From contig JAGQIK010000307.1 of assembly GCA_020431405.1 (NCBI GenBank), positions 1 to 54,112 on the forward strand: a DNA stretch of 54,112 nt, written 5' to 3'. Shown piece after piece: positions 16,794-25,032 of the stretch; the stretch's first letter is position 1; each line of letters begins with the position of its first letter. A program made the translations under genes and the position numbers. The notes beneath the pieces are model-generated. The model did no database searches. It was not told where the DNA came from and saw only the letters and a program-made list of their open reading frames with translations. This stretch comes from Myxococcales bacterium (lineage in GTDB: Bacteria > Myxococcota_A > Polyangia > GCA-2747355).

Positions 16794-17246
16794 TCAACGT
16801 CTGTTCGCCACGGGGATCACGCAGCGCAGGCCCGACCAGATGGCGTCGATGGCGCAGACCTTGTTGTCGACGAGCCCCTCGGCGAGCGCGACCTCGCGCA
16901 CGCGGTCCTCGGTGACGTCCGTGGCCACGCCGGAGCTGCGCTTGGGCCACGCGATCCACAGCCCGCCCGCGGGCTGCAGGCGCGCCGCCGCGCTCGAGAA
17001 ACGGCGCCGCAGCTCGGCGAGCCGATCGGCGAAAAGCACGATGACGTCGAAGCGCGCGCTTCCGCGCAGCGAGCGCGACAGCTGGCTGCACGCGCCTTGC
17101 AGCGCGTCGAGCCCCTCGGGCAGCGGCTCGGGCGCCGCGAGCATCGCCACGTGGTGCTCGGCCTTGACGCCGAGCTTCTTCAGCAGCGGCGTACCCGAGT
17201 AGCCCGCTTGTCCGCCGCCCTGACGTGGTGAGTCATCAGTAGGCAC
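16794..17246 (-). CDS. DUF3052 family protein
   Basis: A 150-residue cytoplasmic protein with a GTG start. The N-terminal 'AGYSGTPLLKKLGVKAEHHVAML' and the later 'LWIAWPKRSSGVATDVTEDRVREVALAEGLVDNKVCAID' are hallmarks of the DUF3052 family, whose biochemical function I do not know. It is the last gene of the minus-strand run, 10 bases after the barrel gene at 17257. Confidence 0.85.
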   Translation of the reverse strand: MPTDDSPRQGGGQAGYSGTPLLKKLGVKAEHHVAMLAAPEPLPEGLDALQGACSQLSRSLRGSARFDVIVLFADRLAELRRRFSSAAARLQPAGGLWIAWPKRSSGVATDVTEDRVREVALAEGLVDNKVCAIDAIWSGLRCVIPVANRR

Positions 17247-17256
17247 GCGGATGAGC

Positions 17257-18684
17257 TTAGTACCTGAAGGAGCCGCCGAGCATCACGAACAGGTAGGCGC
17301 GCGACTTCTCGAGCGCGGTGCCTTCGAACGTGGTGTCAGCGCCGCCGAAGCTGAGCGACCAGCCGAGCGAGATGGTGGCGCGGTCGACCTCGTAGCTGAT
17401 GCCGCCCGAGACGCCGACCTGATCGATGTCGTCGGCGAAGATGCCGTTGCAGGCCACCGGCTGGCAGGTGCCGAGGGCCGAGAGGTTGGTGAAGAAGCCA
17501 GCGCGCAGCGCCAGCGCGCGCAGCGGGTAGAGCTCGGCGCCGACGTTGACCTGAACGATGGCCTTCTTCTTCATCGGCAGCAGCACGTCGAGCTCGGCGT
17601 CGCCGGTGTCGGTGAGCATCTGGTACTCGCCGACGGGCCCGTAGACCGCGACGTCAGCGCTGACGCCCCAGCGGCGCTTGACCAGATACGCCGCGCCCAG
17701 CGAGACCTTGAAGGGCTGCCGGTCTTGGAACTTGCCCTCCGCGTCGTCGCCCTGCACTTGGACCTGGTCGTTGACCTGCAGCGTGCCGATCTTGACGGTG
17801 CTCGAGATGCGCGCGTTGGGCGTACGAAAGGCCGCGCCGAAGCGCAGCCGCTCGCCCACGCGCACCACCGCGCCGAAGACGCCGAGCATGCCGATGTGGC
17901 GCAGGCGCGCGTCCGTGCGCGAGGGCAAGATCAAACGGTCGGTCTCGCCCGCCGCCTCGACCAGTCGCAACAGCTGCACCGTGTAGAACTGATAGACCCC
18001 CGTGCGCACCGTGGTGTAGAGCGTCGCGCCCAGCGAGAGCCAGCGCGCTACCTTCCAGGCGAACGAGACGCCGATCCACAGCGTGTCGTCCTCGGCCGAC
18101 TGCACCACCAGGTTGTCGGAGAGCAGGTTGCCGGTGCCGTTGGGCGCGGGGCCGAGGTCGCTGGCATAGGCCAGCCGCTGGCGTCGCACCGAGCTCTGCG
18201 GCGTGACCAGCGAGAGCGCCGCCTGCATGCGCCCCACGCCGGTCTGCTTGTCGCCCTTGCGCAGCAGCTGGATCCACGCCGCCGTCGTCGGATAGGTGAT
18301 GAACGCCGACTCGCTGCTCTCCACCGGCGACGCCAGCGCCAGCCGGTCGCTGGTCAGCACGAAGCCGTAGAGCGCGGCGCTGAGGCTGACGCTCGAGTAG
18401 CCCGACTCGGCTAGGCCGGCCGGATTGTAGTAGGCCCCCGACGAGTCGTCGGCGATCGCCGTGTACGCGCCGCCGAGCCCCACCGCACGCTCGCCCACCA
18501 GATAGCTCTGATAGTGCGAATCCTGCCCCCAAGCGCGCGTCGCGGCCATCATCGACAGCACCAGCAACGCGCCCGCCAGCCAGCGGCGAAGCTCGCGAAG
18601 ATCGCCGAGCGAGCGAGCCAGAAACCCCGAGGCCCGAGGCCCGAGGCCCGAGGCCTTCCTATTGAAGGTCAAAGCCGCCTCCAA
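17257..18684 (-). CDS. FadL/OmpP1-type outer-membrane protein, copy 1
   Basis: Up to 475 residues. After a signal peptide (cleavage near 'TRAWG-QDS') the mature N-terminus 'YLVGERAVGLGGAYTAIADDSSGAYYNPAGLAESGYSS' is the signature of the OmpP1/FadL/TodX hydrophobic-substrate transporters. The remainder alternates beta strands and ends in Phe-Arg-Tyr. The start is doubtful: the only clear start codon is a TTG at 18684 inside the end of the upstream gene, which forces a GAGGCCC heptamer array (18629-18656) to be translated into the N-terminus. The real start may be an internal codon before 'RELRRWLAG'. It is a paralogue of the next gene upstream. Confidence 0.8.
   Translation of the reverse strand: MEAALTFNRKASGLGPRASGFLARSLGDLRELRRWLAGALLVLSMMAATRAWGQDSHYQSYLVGERAVGLGGAYTAIADDSSGAYYNPAGLAESGYSSVSLSAALYGFVLTSDRLALASPVESSESAFITYPTTAAWIQLLRKGDKQTGVGRMQAALSLVTPQSSVRRQRLAYASDLGPAPNGTGNLLSDNLVVQSAEDDTLWIGVSFAWKVARWLSLGATLYTTVRTGVYQFYTVQLLRLVEAAGETDRLILPSRTDARLRHIGMLGVFGAVVRVGERLRFGAAFRTPNARISSTVKIGTLQVNDQVQVQGDDAEGKFQDRQPFKVSLGAAYLVKRRWGVSADVAVYGPVGEYQMLTDTGDAELDVLLPMKKKAIVQVNVGAELYPLRALALRAGFFTNLSALGTCQPVACNGIFADDIDQVGVSGGISYEVDRATISLGWSLSFGGADTTFEGTALEKSRAYLFVMLGGSFRY
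18629..18656. repeat. Heptamer array (GAGGCCC) between tandem barrel genes
   Basis: Four tandem copies of GAGGCCC, the last ending in GAGGCCT. They lie just beyond the stop of the upstream barrel gene and at the presumed 5' end of the downstream one. The 7-bp period and GGCC core match the arrays near 25911, 26071, 35635 and 35735. Confidence 0.85.
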
Positions 18685-20008
18685 ACGCGATGATCAGCGA
18701 GAGGCTGCTCGCGTCGCGCAGCTCGTAGGTGCTCTGCAGCCCCTGCCCTCCGCCCGGCGACGTCACGCGCTCCGTGGAAACCTCGCCCGTGCCGATCTGC
18801 AGCTGCGCCGAGAGGCCCAGCGACGAGCCGCGCTTGGAGAGCCAGCTTCCGCCCGCGGTGAAGCCGACGAACTGCATGCGCTCGTCGTCGAACGCGCTCT
18901 GCGGATCGGGGGCTGGCTGCGCGCTGAGGTTGGTGAAGAAGCCGAGCCGCAGCGCCAACCGGCCGAAGGCGAGATACTCGGCGCCCACGCTGACGTTGGC
19001 GACAAAGCGGCGCTCGATCTCGCCCAAGGCGTCGACGAGCTCGCCGAGGCGAACGTCGCGCGAGATCAGCCTGTAGCTCGACACCGGCATGTGCAGCTTG
19101 ACGTCGGCGGCGAGCGTGAGGCGACCGCGCCGGTAAGAGGCGCCGATGGCGAGCGCCAGCGGCGTGCGCGCGTTGTACTCGACGTCATCGACGGCGTAGA
19201 GCTGCGTCTGCTGCCACGCCGCGGGGTCGGAGCCGGCGTAGGCCACGTCGAAGCGCCCCTTGCCGGTCACCTGGATGTGCGGCGTGGTTAGCGAGAGACC
19301 GAAGCGCAGGCCGTCGATGGGCTCGATGATCGCGCCCACGCGAAAGAACAGCGACCACACCGTGACGTCGATGTTGACCATCGTCACGCCGGGGTAGCTC
19401 TGTCCGTTGATCGCCAGCAGCAGCGACGTGCCGAGCACGGCGCGCGCCGCGAGCCCGAAGGTGGCGCCAACGGACAGACGCCGCCACTTGAGCGCGTAGC
19501 TCAGCCCGCCTTCGAACAGCCGGTCGAGCAGCACCTGCGACTCGGCGTAGGTCACGGGCGTGCCGTTGCAGTCGACCTGCCGCAGGATGCGCGATGACTG
19601 CTGCTTTTCCGAAGACGGCACCACCAGCGTGAAGCCCACGGCGTGGCGCAGGCCGCCAGCATTGAACGGCCGCACGTAGCCGAGCGCCGCCGGGAAGCCA
19701 AAAAAGCCGCTCGACGCCTCGTCGATGCTGCGCCCGCAGAGGTCCACTAGCGGGATCGAGCGGCGCGTCAGCTTGTAGGCGCTCATCGACAGCTGCAGCA
19801 GGTTGCTGCCGGGGCGCGCGATGCCGGCCGGATTGTAGTAGGCGCCGGTGGCTTCATCGGCGAGCGAGGTGAACGCGCCACCCATGCCCGCGGCGCGCTC
19901 GCCGACGACGGCGTCCTGGTAGTGCGTCTCGGGTGCGGCGAGCGCGGGTGCGGCGAGACACAGGAGCATCGTCGCGCACAGGCATCGACGCACTATCGTA
20001 GAGATCAC
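18659..20008 (-). CDS. FadL/OmpP1-type outer-membrane protein, copy 2
   Basis: A 449-residue protein with a GTG start and a clear Sec signal (cleavage near 'PALA-APE'). The mature N-terminus 'AVVGERAAGMGGAFTSLADEATGAYYNPAGIA' is homologous to copy 1 and typical of FadL-like barrels that import or export hydrophobic compounds. The C-terminus ends in Leu-Gln, not the classic Phe, but the preceding strand pattern fits a barrel. The GTG overlaps the TAG stop of the epmA-like gene by one base (TAGTG), so the two are translationally coupled. Confidence 0.85.
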   Translation of the reverse strand: MISTIVRRCLCATMLLCLAAPALAAPETHYQDAVVGERAAGMGGAFTSLADEATGAYYNPAGIARPGSNLLQLSMSAYKLTRRSIPLVDLCGRSIDEASSGFFGFPAALGYVRPFNAGGLRHAVGFTLVVPSSEKQQSSRILRQVDCNGTPVTYAESQVLLDRLFEGGLSYALKWRRLSVGATFGLAARAVLGTSLLLAINGQSYPGVTMVNIDVTVWSLFFRVGAIIEPIDGLRFGLSLTTPHIQVTGKGRFDVAYAGSDPAAWQQTQLYAVDDVEYNARTPLALAIGASYRRGRLTLAADVKLHMPVSSYRLISRDVRLGELVDALGEIERRFVANVSVGAEYLAFGRLALRLGFFTNLSAQPAPDPQSAFDDERMQFVGFTAGGSWLSKRGSSLGLSAQLQIGTGEVSTERVTSPGGGQGLQSTYELRDASSLSLIIAFGGGFDLQ

Positions 20009-21408
20009 TACACGTCCTCCGGCGCGAAGGGCACGACCTCGGCGATGTCGCGCGCGTCGAGCAGCAACATCAGCAGGCGATCGAAGCCGAGGGCGATGCC
20101 GGCGCTGGGCGGAATGCCTTCGCGCAGCGCGGCGATGAAGCGCTCGTCGATGGCGTGCACGGCGCGCCCGGCGGCGCGGCGCTCGGCGCGCTCGTGCTCG
20201 AAGCGCCGCAGCTGCTCGTCGGCGTTGGTGAGCTCGCCGAAGGCGTTGGCCAGCTCGAGCCCGCCGGCGTAGAGCTCGAAGCGCTCGGCACGCGCCGGGT
20301 CATCAGCGCAGGGACGCGACAGCGCGGCGAGCGCGATGGGAAAGCGCGTGACGAAACACGGCGCGGCGCCGAGCGCGGGCTCGACGTGGTCGACCCACAG
20401 CCGCGAAAACGTCTCGGCGTAGCGTAGCTCGGCGTCGGCCCAGACGTGGCCCGCGGCGCGGGCGCGCCGTGCCAGCTCGCGCGCGTCGCGCTCGGCGCCG
20501 GCGAGCGACACGCCGGCGTGCCGTTCGAGCAGCTCCCCCACGTCATGGCGCGCGAAAGGCGCGGCCAGATCGACCTCGCGCCCATCGAAGCGCAGCACGC
20601 GCGCCGCGGCGACACCGGCGCGACCGTGCAGCGCCGCCGCGACATGCCGCAGCAGCGCCTCGGTCTCGCGCATCAGCGCGTCGAGGGTGCCGTAGCCGCA
20701 GTACCACTCGAGCATGGTGAACTCGTCGAGGTGCTGCGCGCCACGCTCGCCGCCGCGAAAGCAGTGGCCCAGCGAGTAGATGCGCTCGAGTCCGCCGGCG
20801 AGCAGCCGCTTGAGATGGTACTCGGGCGAGGTGATCAGCCAGCGCTCGCCGCTGGCGACGGCCTCGATCTCGGGCTCCAGCCCGGGGCAGCGTACGCGAC
20901 GCGGCGAGTCGACCTCGACGTAGCCGCGCCCGTCGAAGAAGGCGCGCACGGCGGCGAGCGCGCGGGCGCGCTGGCGCAGCGCCCTCGCCCGCTGCGTGGC
21001 GCCGAAAAGCCGCCCGTGCTCGTGCTGCGGCGAAGGGAACGGCGAGTCGTCGTCGGCGAAGGGCGTGAGCAGCATCCAGCGCTCGGCGCGCGCGCCCGCA
21101 TCCGCATCGCAATCACGGGTCGCCGCCAGCTCGAGCGCGACGATGTCGCCCGCGCGCAAGCTCGGCCCCTCGCCGGGCTCGAGCGTCACGGCGAGCTGAC
21201 CGCTCTCGTCACGTACGAGCAGCTCGCGGCCATCGGCGCCCGCGGCGACCACGCGCCCCGCCACCAGCGCGCCCGCGCGGCACGGCCCAGCAGCGTGCAG
21301 GCTGGCGATGCGGCGGCGAGCCGCGAGAACTTCGTCCAGAGGGCGCGCGAGCGCTACTTCTTGACGCGCTCGACGTAGCTCTGATCGCGCGTGTCGATCT
21401 TGAGCCAT
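20008..21408 (-). CDS. epmA: EpmA/GenX-like EF-P lysine lysyltransferase with extra OB-like domain
   Basis: About 466 residues. The C-terminal 325 residues (from about 140) are a class II aminoacyl-tRNA-synthetase core of EpmA type: 'VRAFFDGRGYVEVDSP' (motif 1), 'CFRGGERGAQHLDEFTMLEWY' (motif 2) and 'GIALGFDRLLML' (motif 3). EpmA attaches (R)-beta-lysine to a conserved lysine of EF-P; the target gene efp lies directly upstream. Residues about 45-115 ('ALVAGRVVAAG...LLVRDESGQL') look like an OB fold, which classic EpmA lacks. The ATG at 21408 overlaps efp by 55 bases; no better start is visible, so the start is uncertain. EpmB is not in the window. Confidence 0.8.
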   Translation of the reverse strand: MAQDRHARSELRRARQEVALARPLDEVLAARRRIASLHAAGPCRAGALVAGRVVAAGADGRELLVRDESGQLAVTLEPGEGPSLRAGDIVALELAATRDCDADAGARAERWMLLTPFADDDSPFPSPQHEHGRLFGATQRARALRQRARALAAVRAFFDGRGYVEVDSPRRVRCPGLEPEIEAVASGERWLITSPEYHLKRLLAGGLERIYSLGHCFRGGERGAQHLDEFTMLEWYCGYGTLDALMRETEALLRHVAAALHGRAGVAAARVLRFDGREVDLAAPFARHDVGELLERHAGVSLAGAERDARELARRARAAGHVWADAELRYAETFSRLWVDHVEPALGAAPCFVTRFPIALAALSRPCADDPARAERFELYAGGLELANAFGELTNADEQLRRFEHERAERRAAGRAVHAIDERFIAALREGIPPSAGIALGFDRLLMLLLDARDIAEVVPFAPEDV

Positions 21409-21917
21409 TCCCCCTCCTCGACAAAGAGGGGCACGTTGACGGTGGCGCCCGTCGAGAGCTTGGCCGGTTTGGTGGCGCCCGTGGCGGTGTCGCCCTTGAT
21501 GCCAGGCTCCGCCTCGACCACCTGCAGCTCGACGAAGTTAGGCAGCGACATGTCCACCGGGCGGTCGTTGAAGAACAGCACCGTCACGGTGAGGTTGTCC
21601 GGCATCATCAACGCGGCCGTGCCGACGACCTCGCCTGGCACGAACACCTGCTCGTAGCTGGTGTTGTCCATGAAGCAGTAGTTGTCGCCCTCGGCGTAGA
21701 GATACTGCATCTCGCGCTCTTCGATGTTCGCCGGCTCGAATTTCTCGCCGCTGCGATAGGTACGGTCGAGCACCGAGCCGGTGATCATGTTCTTGATGCG
21801 CGTCTTGGTGAACGCGGTGCCCTTGCCCGGCTTGACGAACTGGAAGTCGACGACGATGTAGGGTTCGCCATCGATTTGGATCTTCAGGCCTTTTCGAATG
21901 TCCGACGTCTCGTACAT
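21354..21917 (-). CDS. efp: Elongation factor P
   Basis: A 187-residue, three-domain translation factor that relieves ribosome stalling at polyproline. The N-terminal KOW-like domain carries 'FVKPGKGTAFTKTR', in which Lys32 is the modification site used by EpmA. The central 'MDNTSYEQ' and C-terminal OB segments ('GATVNVPLFVEEGEWLKIDTR') are typical. The long open frame upstream to 23150 is antisense to the kinase gene and is rejected; the ATG is at 21917. It heads the efp-epmA-barrel-barrel-DUF3052 run and is divergent from the kinase gene. Confidence 0.97.
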   Translation of the reverse strand: MYETSDIRKGLKIQIDGEPYIVVDFQFVKPGKGTAFTKTRIKNMITGSVLDRTYRSGEKFEPANIEEREMQYLYAEGDNYCFMDNTSYEQVFVPGEVVGTAALMMPDNLTVTVLFFNDRPVDMSLPNFVELQVVEAEPGIKGDTATGATKPAKLSTGATVNVPLFVEEGEWLKIDTRDQSYVERVKK

Positions 21918-21986
21918 GGTTTCTCCGAAAGCCGCGGCAGTAGAGCAAAAAATCGGTTGTCTGTACAGGGAGCACCGGAGCGATCC

Positions 21987-23261
21987 ATGATTTCGCCCGC
22001 CATGGACGCGCGCATCCTCGTCGTCGACGACGCCCCGACGATCCGTCGCTTTCTCGAGCTGTTGCTCGTCGAGGCGGGCTACGCCGTCGATCTGGCCGAG
22101 ACCGCCGAGGACGCCATCGCCAAGATCGCCGCCGCGGACTACGACCTGGTGATCGTCGACAAGAACCTCGAGGGCCAGGACGGCTTCGCCGTGTGCCGCG
22201 CCGCGCGCGAAAAAGAGGACAACACCGCGTGCATGCTGGTGACCGCCGACCAGTCGGTGGCCAGCGCGGCACGCGCCGTCGACGAGCAGATCTCGGCCTA
22301 CCTGCTCAAGCCGCTGCGGCGCGACCCGGTCTTGCGCAAGGTGCGCCAGGCGCTCGAGCGCGTCTTTCTGGTGCGCGAGCGCGAAGAGGCGCGCGCCGAG
22401 CTCCAGACCGCCAAGGAGGCGCTCGAGAAGCGCTCGGCCGCGCTGCAGCACACCCTCGACCAGCTCGTCGAGACGCAGCATCGACTGACCGAGAGCGAAA
22501 AGCAGGTCTCGCTGGGCATGCTCGCGGCCGGCGTGGCGCACGAGATCAACAACCCAGCGTGCTTCATTCTGCCCAACCTCGACTACCTCAAGCGCTCGCT
22601 CGAGCGCCTCGCCGAGCAGGCGCGCGAGGCCGGCGCCGACGACGGCGACATCACCGAGGAGCACGAGCGCGCCGATCGCATGGTCGATCGCTGCCTCGAG
22701 GGCGTGAATCGCATCGTCGAGGTGGTGCAGACGCTGCAGCTCTTTTCGCGCCGCGACGATGGCGCGCAGGAGCTGGTGGATCTCGCGAGCCTGTGTCGCT
22801 CGCTGCTCGACCTGGTGACCCACGAGCTCGACGGCCGGGCGCAGCTGTCGGTGAACCTGCAGCCGGTTCGGCCGGTACTGGGCAGCGCCGCGCAGCTGAG
22901 CCAGGCGGTGCTCGATCTGGTGCTCAACGCGCGGCGCTCGGTGATGCGCAGCGAGAGCGAGGCGCACACGATCTCGCTGTCGACGTCGATGGTCGACGAC
23001 AAGGTGCGGCTGGTGGTCACCGACACGGGTCCGCCGCTGGCGGCGGCTGGCGAGCACAGCGCCGCGCTCGAGCCGTTCTACGGCGGCGGCAGCCTCACCG
23101 AGGGGCCGGGGCTGCACCTCACGCTGGCGCGCGAGGTCATCGACCGCCACGGCGGCGAGCTGTCGCTGAGCAGCGACGAGCGCGGCAATCGGCTCGAGGC
23201 GATCCTGCCGCCGGCGCCGGACGGCACACGCGCGGCGCTGGTGGACAAACCCGGCCGTTGA
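21987..23261 (+). CDS. Receiver-histidine kinase hybrid
   Basis: A 424-residue cytoplasmic signalling protein. Residues 8-120 are a receiver domain (Asp14/Asp15, phospho-acceptor Asp58, Lys108). Residues 125-170 are a coiled coil. The kinase follows with H box 'LAAGVAHEINNP' (His184), an N box 'DLVLNARRSV', D-x-G 'VTDTGPP' and the G2 region 'GPGLHLTLAREVIDRHGG'. A receiver placed before the kinase lets another kinase control this one, a common layout in myxobacterial pathways. The ATG at 21987 has GGAG upstream; an ATG at 22002 is possible. No sensor domain is present. Confidence 0.9.
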   Translation: MISPAMDARILVVDDAPTIRRFLELLLVEAGYAVDLAETAEDAIAKIAAADYDLVIVDKNLEGQDGFAVCRAAREKEDNTACMLVTADQSVASAARAVDEQISAYLLKPLRRDPVLRKVRQALERVFLVREREEARAELQTAKEALEKRSAALQHTLDQLVETQHRLTESEKQVSLGMLAAGVAHEINNPACFILPNLDYLKRSLERLAEQAREAGADDGDITEEHERADRMVDRCLEGVNRIVEVVQTLQLFSRRDDGAQELVDLASLCRSLLDLVTHELDGRAQLSVNLQPVRPVLGSAAQLSQAVLDLVLNARRSVMRSESEAHTISLSTSMVDDKVRLVVTDTGPPLAAAGEHSAALEPFYGGGSLTEGPGLHLTLAREVIDRHGGELSLSSDERGNRLEAILPPAPDGTRAALVDKPGR

Positions 23262-23347
23262 CCGGCAGTGCCAGCGAGATGTATGCCTGACCTGCCGTAA
23301 CGCGCTGGCCGCGGAGCAGTCGCCCCGCAGCTACCGAGGAGGGACCG

Positions 23348-23656
23348 ATGGCCTACTACTGTTACAAATGCCGCAACGAGCTCGAGTTCATCGTCAAGGT
23401 CGGCATCAAGGTGGGCCGTCAGGACACCTGCAAGCACTGCGCGACAGACCTACACGTCTGCAAGAACTGCCACTTTTACGATCCATCCGTGCACAACCAG
23501 TGCCGCGAGTCGCGCGCCGAGTTCATCCGCGACCGCGAGCGCGCCAACTTCTGCGCGCACTTCACGTTCAAGGACGCGGACGCGGCGCCCGAGGTCGATG
23601 ACTCGGCGGCCAAGGCCAAGGCCAAGCTCGACGCGCTCTTCAAGGGCCTCAAATGA
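23348..23656 (+). CDS. Small zinc-ribbon protein
   Basis: A 102-residue protein with four or more cysteine pairs: 'CYKC' (5-8), 'CKHC' (28-31) and 'CKNC' (38-41), followed by single Cys residues near 'NQCRES' and 'NFCAHF'. The spacing suggests two zinc-binding knuckles. The Lys/Ala-rich C-terminus is likely flexible. It resembles small conserved proteins of deltaproteobacteria with no assigned function. A strong GAGGAGG precedes the ATG. Its stop overlaps the start of the next gene (ATGA at 23653-23656). Confidence 0.8.
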   Translation: MAYYCYKCRNELEFIVKVGIKVGRQDTCKHCATDLHVCKNCHFYDPSVHNQCRESRAEFIRDRERANFCAHFTFKDADAAPEVDDSAAKAKAKLDALFKGLK

Positions 23657-24585
23657 GCTCCGACTCGGCGAAGAAGGACGAGGCCGCGCGCGAGAACGAA
23701 GCGCGCGAAGCCGACGAGAGCAGCGAGACGCCCGCGGCCGCCGAGGAAGGCGCCAAGGACGGCGATCCGCGTGACGAGGCCGCCGACGAGGCGACAGCCG
23801 ATCACCAGGCGGAGGACCGCGTAAGCGAAGACGAGCAAGAGGAAGAGGAAGAGATCGTCGACGAGGAAGAGGAAGAGATCGTCGACGAAGAGGAAGACAG
23901 CGTCGACGAAGAGGAAGACGACGAGGACGACGAAGAGGCCGACGCGCCCTTCGACGCCAACAAGCGCATCCTCTGCGCCGATGGCAACTGCATCGGGCTC
24001 GTGGGGCTCGACGGCTACTGCAAGGTCTGCGGCACCGAGCTGGACGCCAACGACTATGGCGACTTCCGGCGCGCCTTCGGATTCCTCCCCGACTTCGCCG
24101 GCGGCGGTGGCCAGCGGCCCAAGGCCGACGCCGCAGCGAAGACGGACGACGATGACGCCAGCGCCGAAGCCGCGACCGCGGCCAGCGGCGACGGCGCCGA
24201 GTCAAACGTCGAGCAGCCGGCGCCGAAGAAGCGTCGCAAGAAGCGAAAGAAGCCCGCGCCCGCGGCCAGCAGCGGCTCGTGGAACGATCGAATCCTCTGC
24301 TCCGACGGTGCCTGCATCGGCGTGATCGGCTCCGATGGGCTCTGCAAGGAGTGCGGCACGCCGCTCGCCGAGAGCGACCACAACGCCTTCGAGCGCGCCT
24401 TCGGCTACGCGCCGCCGCTCGACGAAGAGGACGAGGAAGAGGACGAGGAACAAGGAGCGCACGACGAGCACGACGCGGACGACGTGGGCGACGCCGAGGA
24501 CGAGCGGGACGAGCAGGGCGAAAAGGGCGAAAACGACGCATCTGGCGACGACAAGAAGCCCGCGGCCAAAGAGCGCGACGCCTGA
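23653..24585 (+). CDS. Highly acidic protein with two C4 zinc-ribbon repeats
   Basis: A 310-residue protein. Residues 1-95 are extremely E/D-rich, with repeated 'EEEEIVDEEE'-type tracts. Two copies of a C-x4-C-x9-C-x2-C unit follow, at about 107-150 ('ILCADGNCIGLVGLDGYCKVCG') and 214-255, each continuing into '(D/E)RAFG(F/Y)xP'. They are joined by a basic K/R linker. The C-terminal 55 residues are again acidic. The repeats look like small zinc ribbons. Their coupling to another zinc-ribbon gene suggests a shared, unknown process. It overlaps the gene before it by 4 bases. Confidence 0.78.
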   Translation: MSSDSAKKDEAARENEAREADESSETPAAAEEGAKDGDPRDEAADEATADHQAEDRVSEDEQEEEEEIVDEEEEEIVDEEEDSVDEEEDDEDDEEADAPFDANKRILCADGNCIGLVGLDGYCKVCGTELDANDYGDFRRAFGFLPDFAGGGGQRPKADAAAKTDDDDASAEAATAASGDGAESNVEQPAPKKRRKKRKKPAPAASSGSWNDRILCSDGACIGVIGSDGLCKECGTPLAESDHNAFERAFGYAPPLDEEDEEEDEEQGAHDEHDADDVGDAEDERDEQGEKGENDASGDDKKPAAKERDA

Positions 24586-24591
24586 TCCCCG

Positions 24592-24963
24592 ATGGGCAGT
24601 GAACGACGTAGACATCCTCGACTGACGCTCTTCGCGCAGGTGCAGCTGACGCGCGAGGACGAAGTGCACGTCATGTCCGCGCGCAACGTCTCGCTCGGCG
24701 GGCTCTTCGTCGACGCCGAGCCCGAAGAAGCCCCGGAGCTGATCGTCGGGCGCACGGTCGAGGTCGTGCTCTTCGCGCCTGAAGACGCCGAGGCCGCCGA
24801 GGCCGCCGAAGCCACCAGCGAGCAGCCGGAGGATGTGGTGGGCAGCGCGCGCATCGTGCGCGCCGAGGCGACGTCCGCGCGCAGCGGCTTCGGACTGCAG
24901 TTCACGCGCCTCGACCCGCAGAACATGCGTCGCCTGGCGCAGCTGCTCAAGCGCCTGAGCTGA
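24592..24963 (+). CDS. PilZ domain protein
   Basis: A 123-residue single-domain PilZ protein, a receptor for the second messenger c-di-GMP. The N-terminal arginine box 'RRRHPR' (5-10) and 'ARNVSLGGLFV' supply the two ligand-binding motifs. The second motif has Asn instead of the usual Asp of [D/N]xSxxG, which is tolerated in the family. An A/E-rich insertion sits between two strands. It starts 6 bases after the acidic zinc-ribbon gene, so it is probably cotranscribed with it. Confidence 0.88.
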   Translation: MGSERRRHPRLTLFAQVQLTREDEVHVMSARNVSLGGLFVDAEPEEAPELIVGRTVEVVLFAPEDAEAAEAAEATSEQPEDVVGSARIVRAEATSARSGFGLQFTRLDPQNMRRLAQLLKRLS

Positions 24964-25032
24964 TCGCGGCTCCGCGCCGGGCAACGCGCGACGTTGCCAG
25001 ACACCGCGCTGCGTGACATAGACCCAGTGATC

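Noticed and set aside
21918-23150. N-terminal extension of the efp frame
   Set aside because: It is antisense to the receiver-kinase gene; EF-P has a fixed length of about 187 residues starting at 21917.
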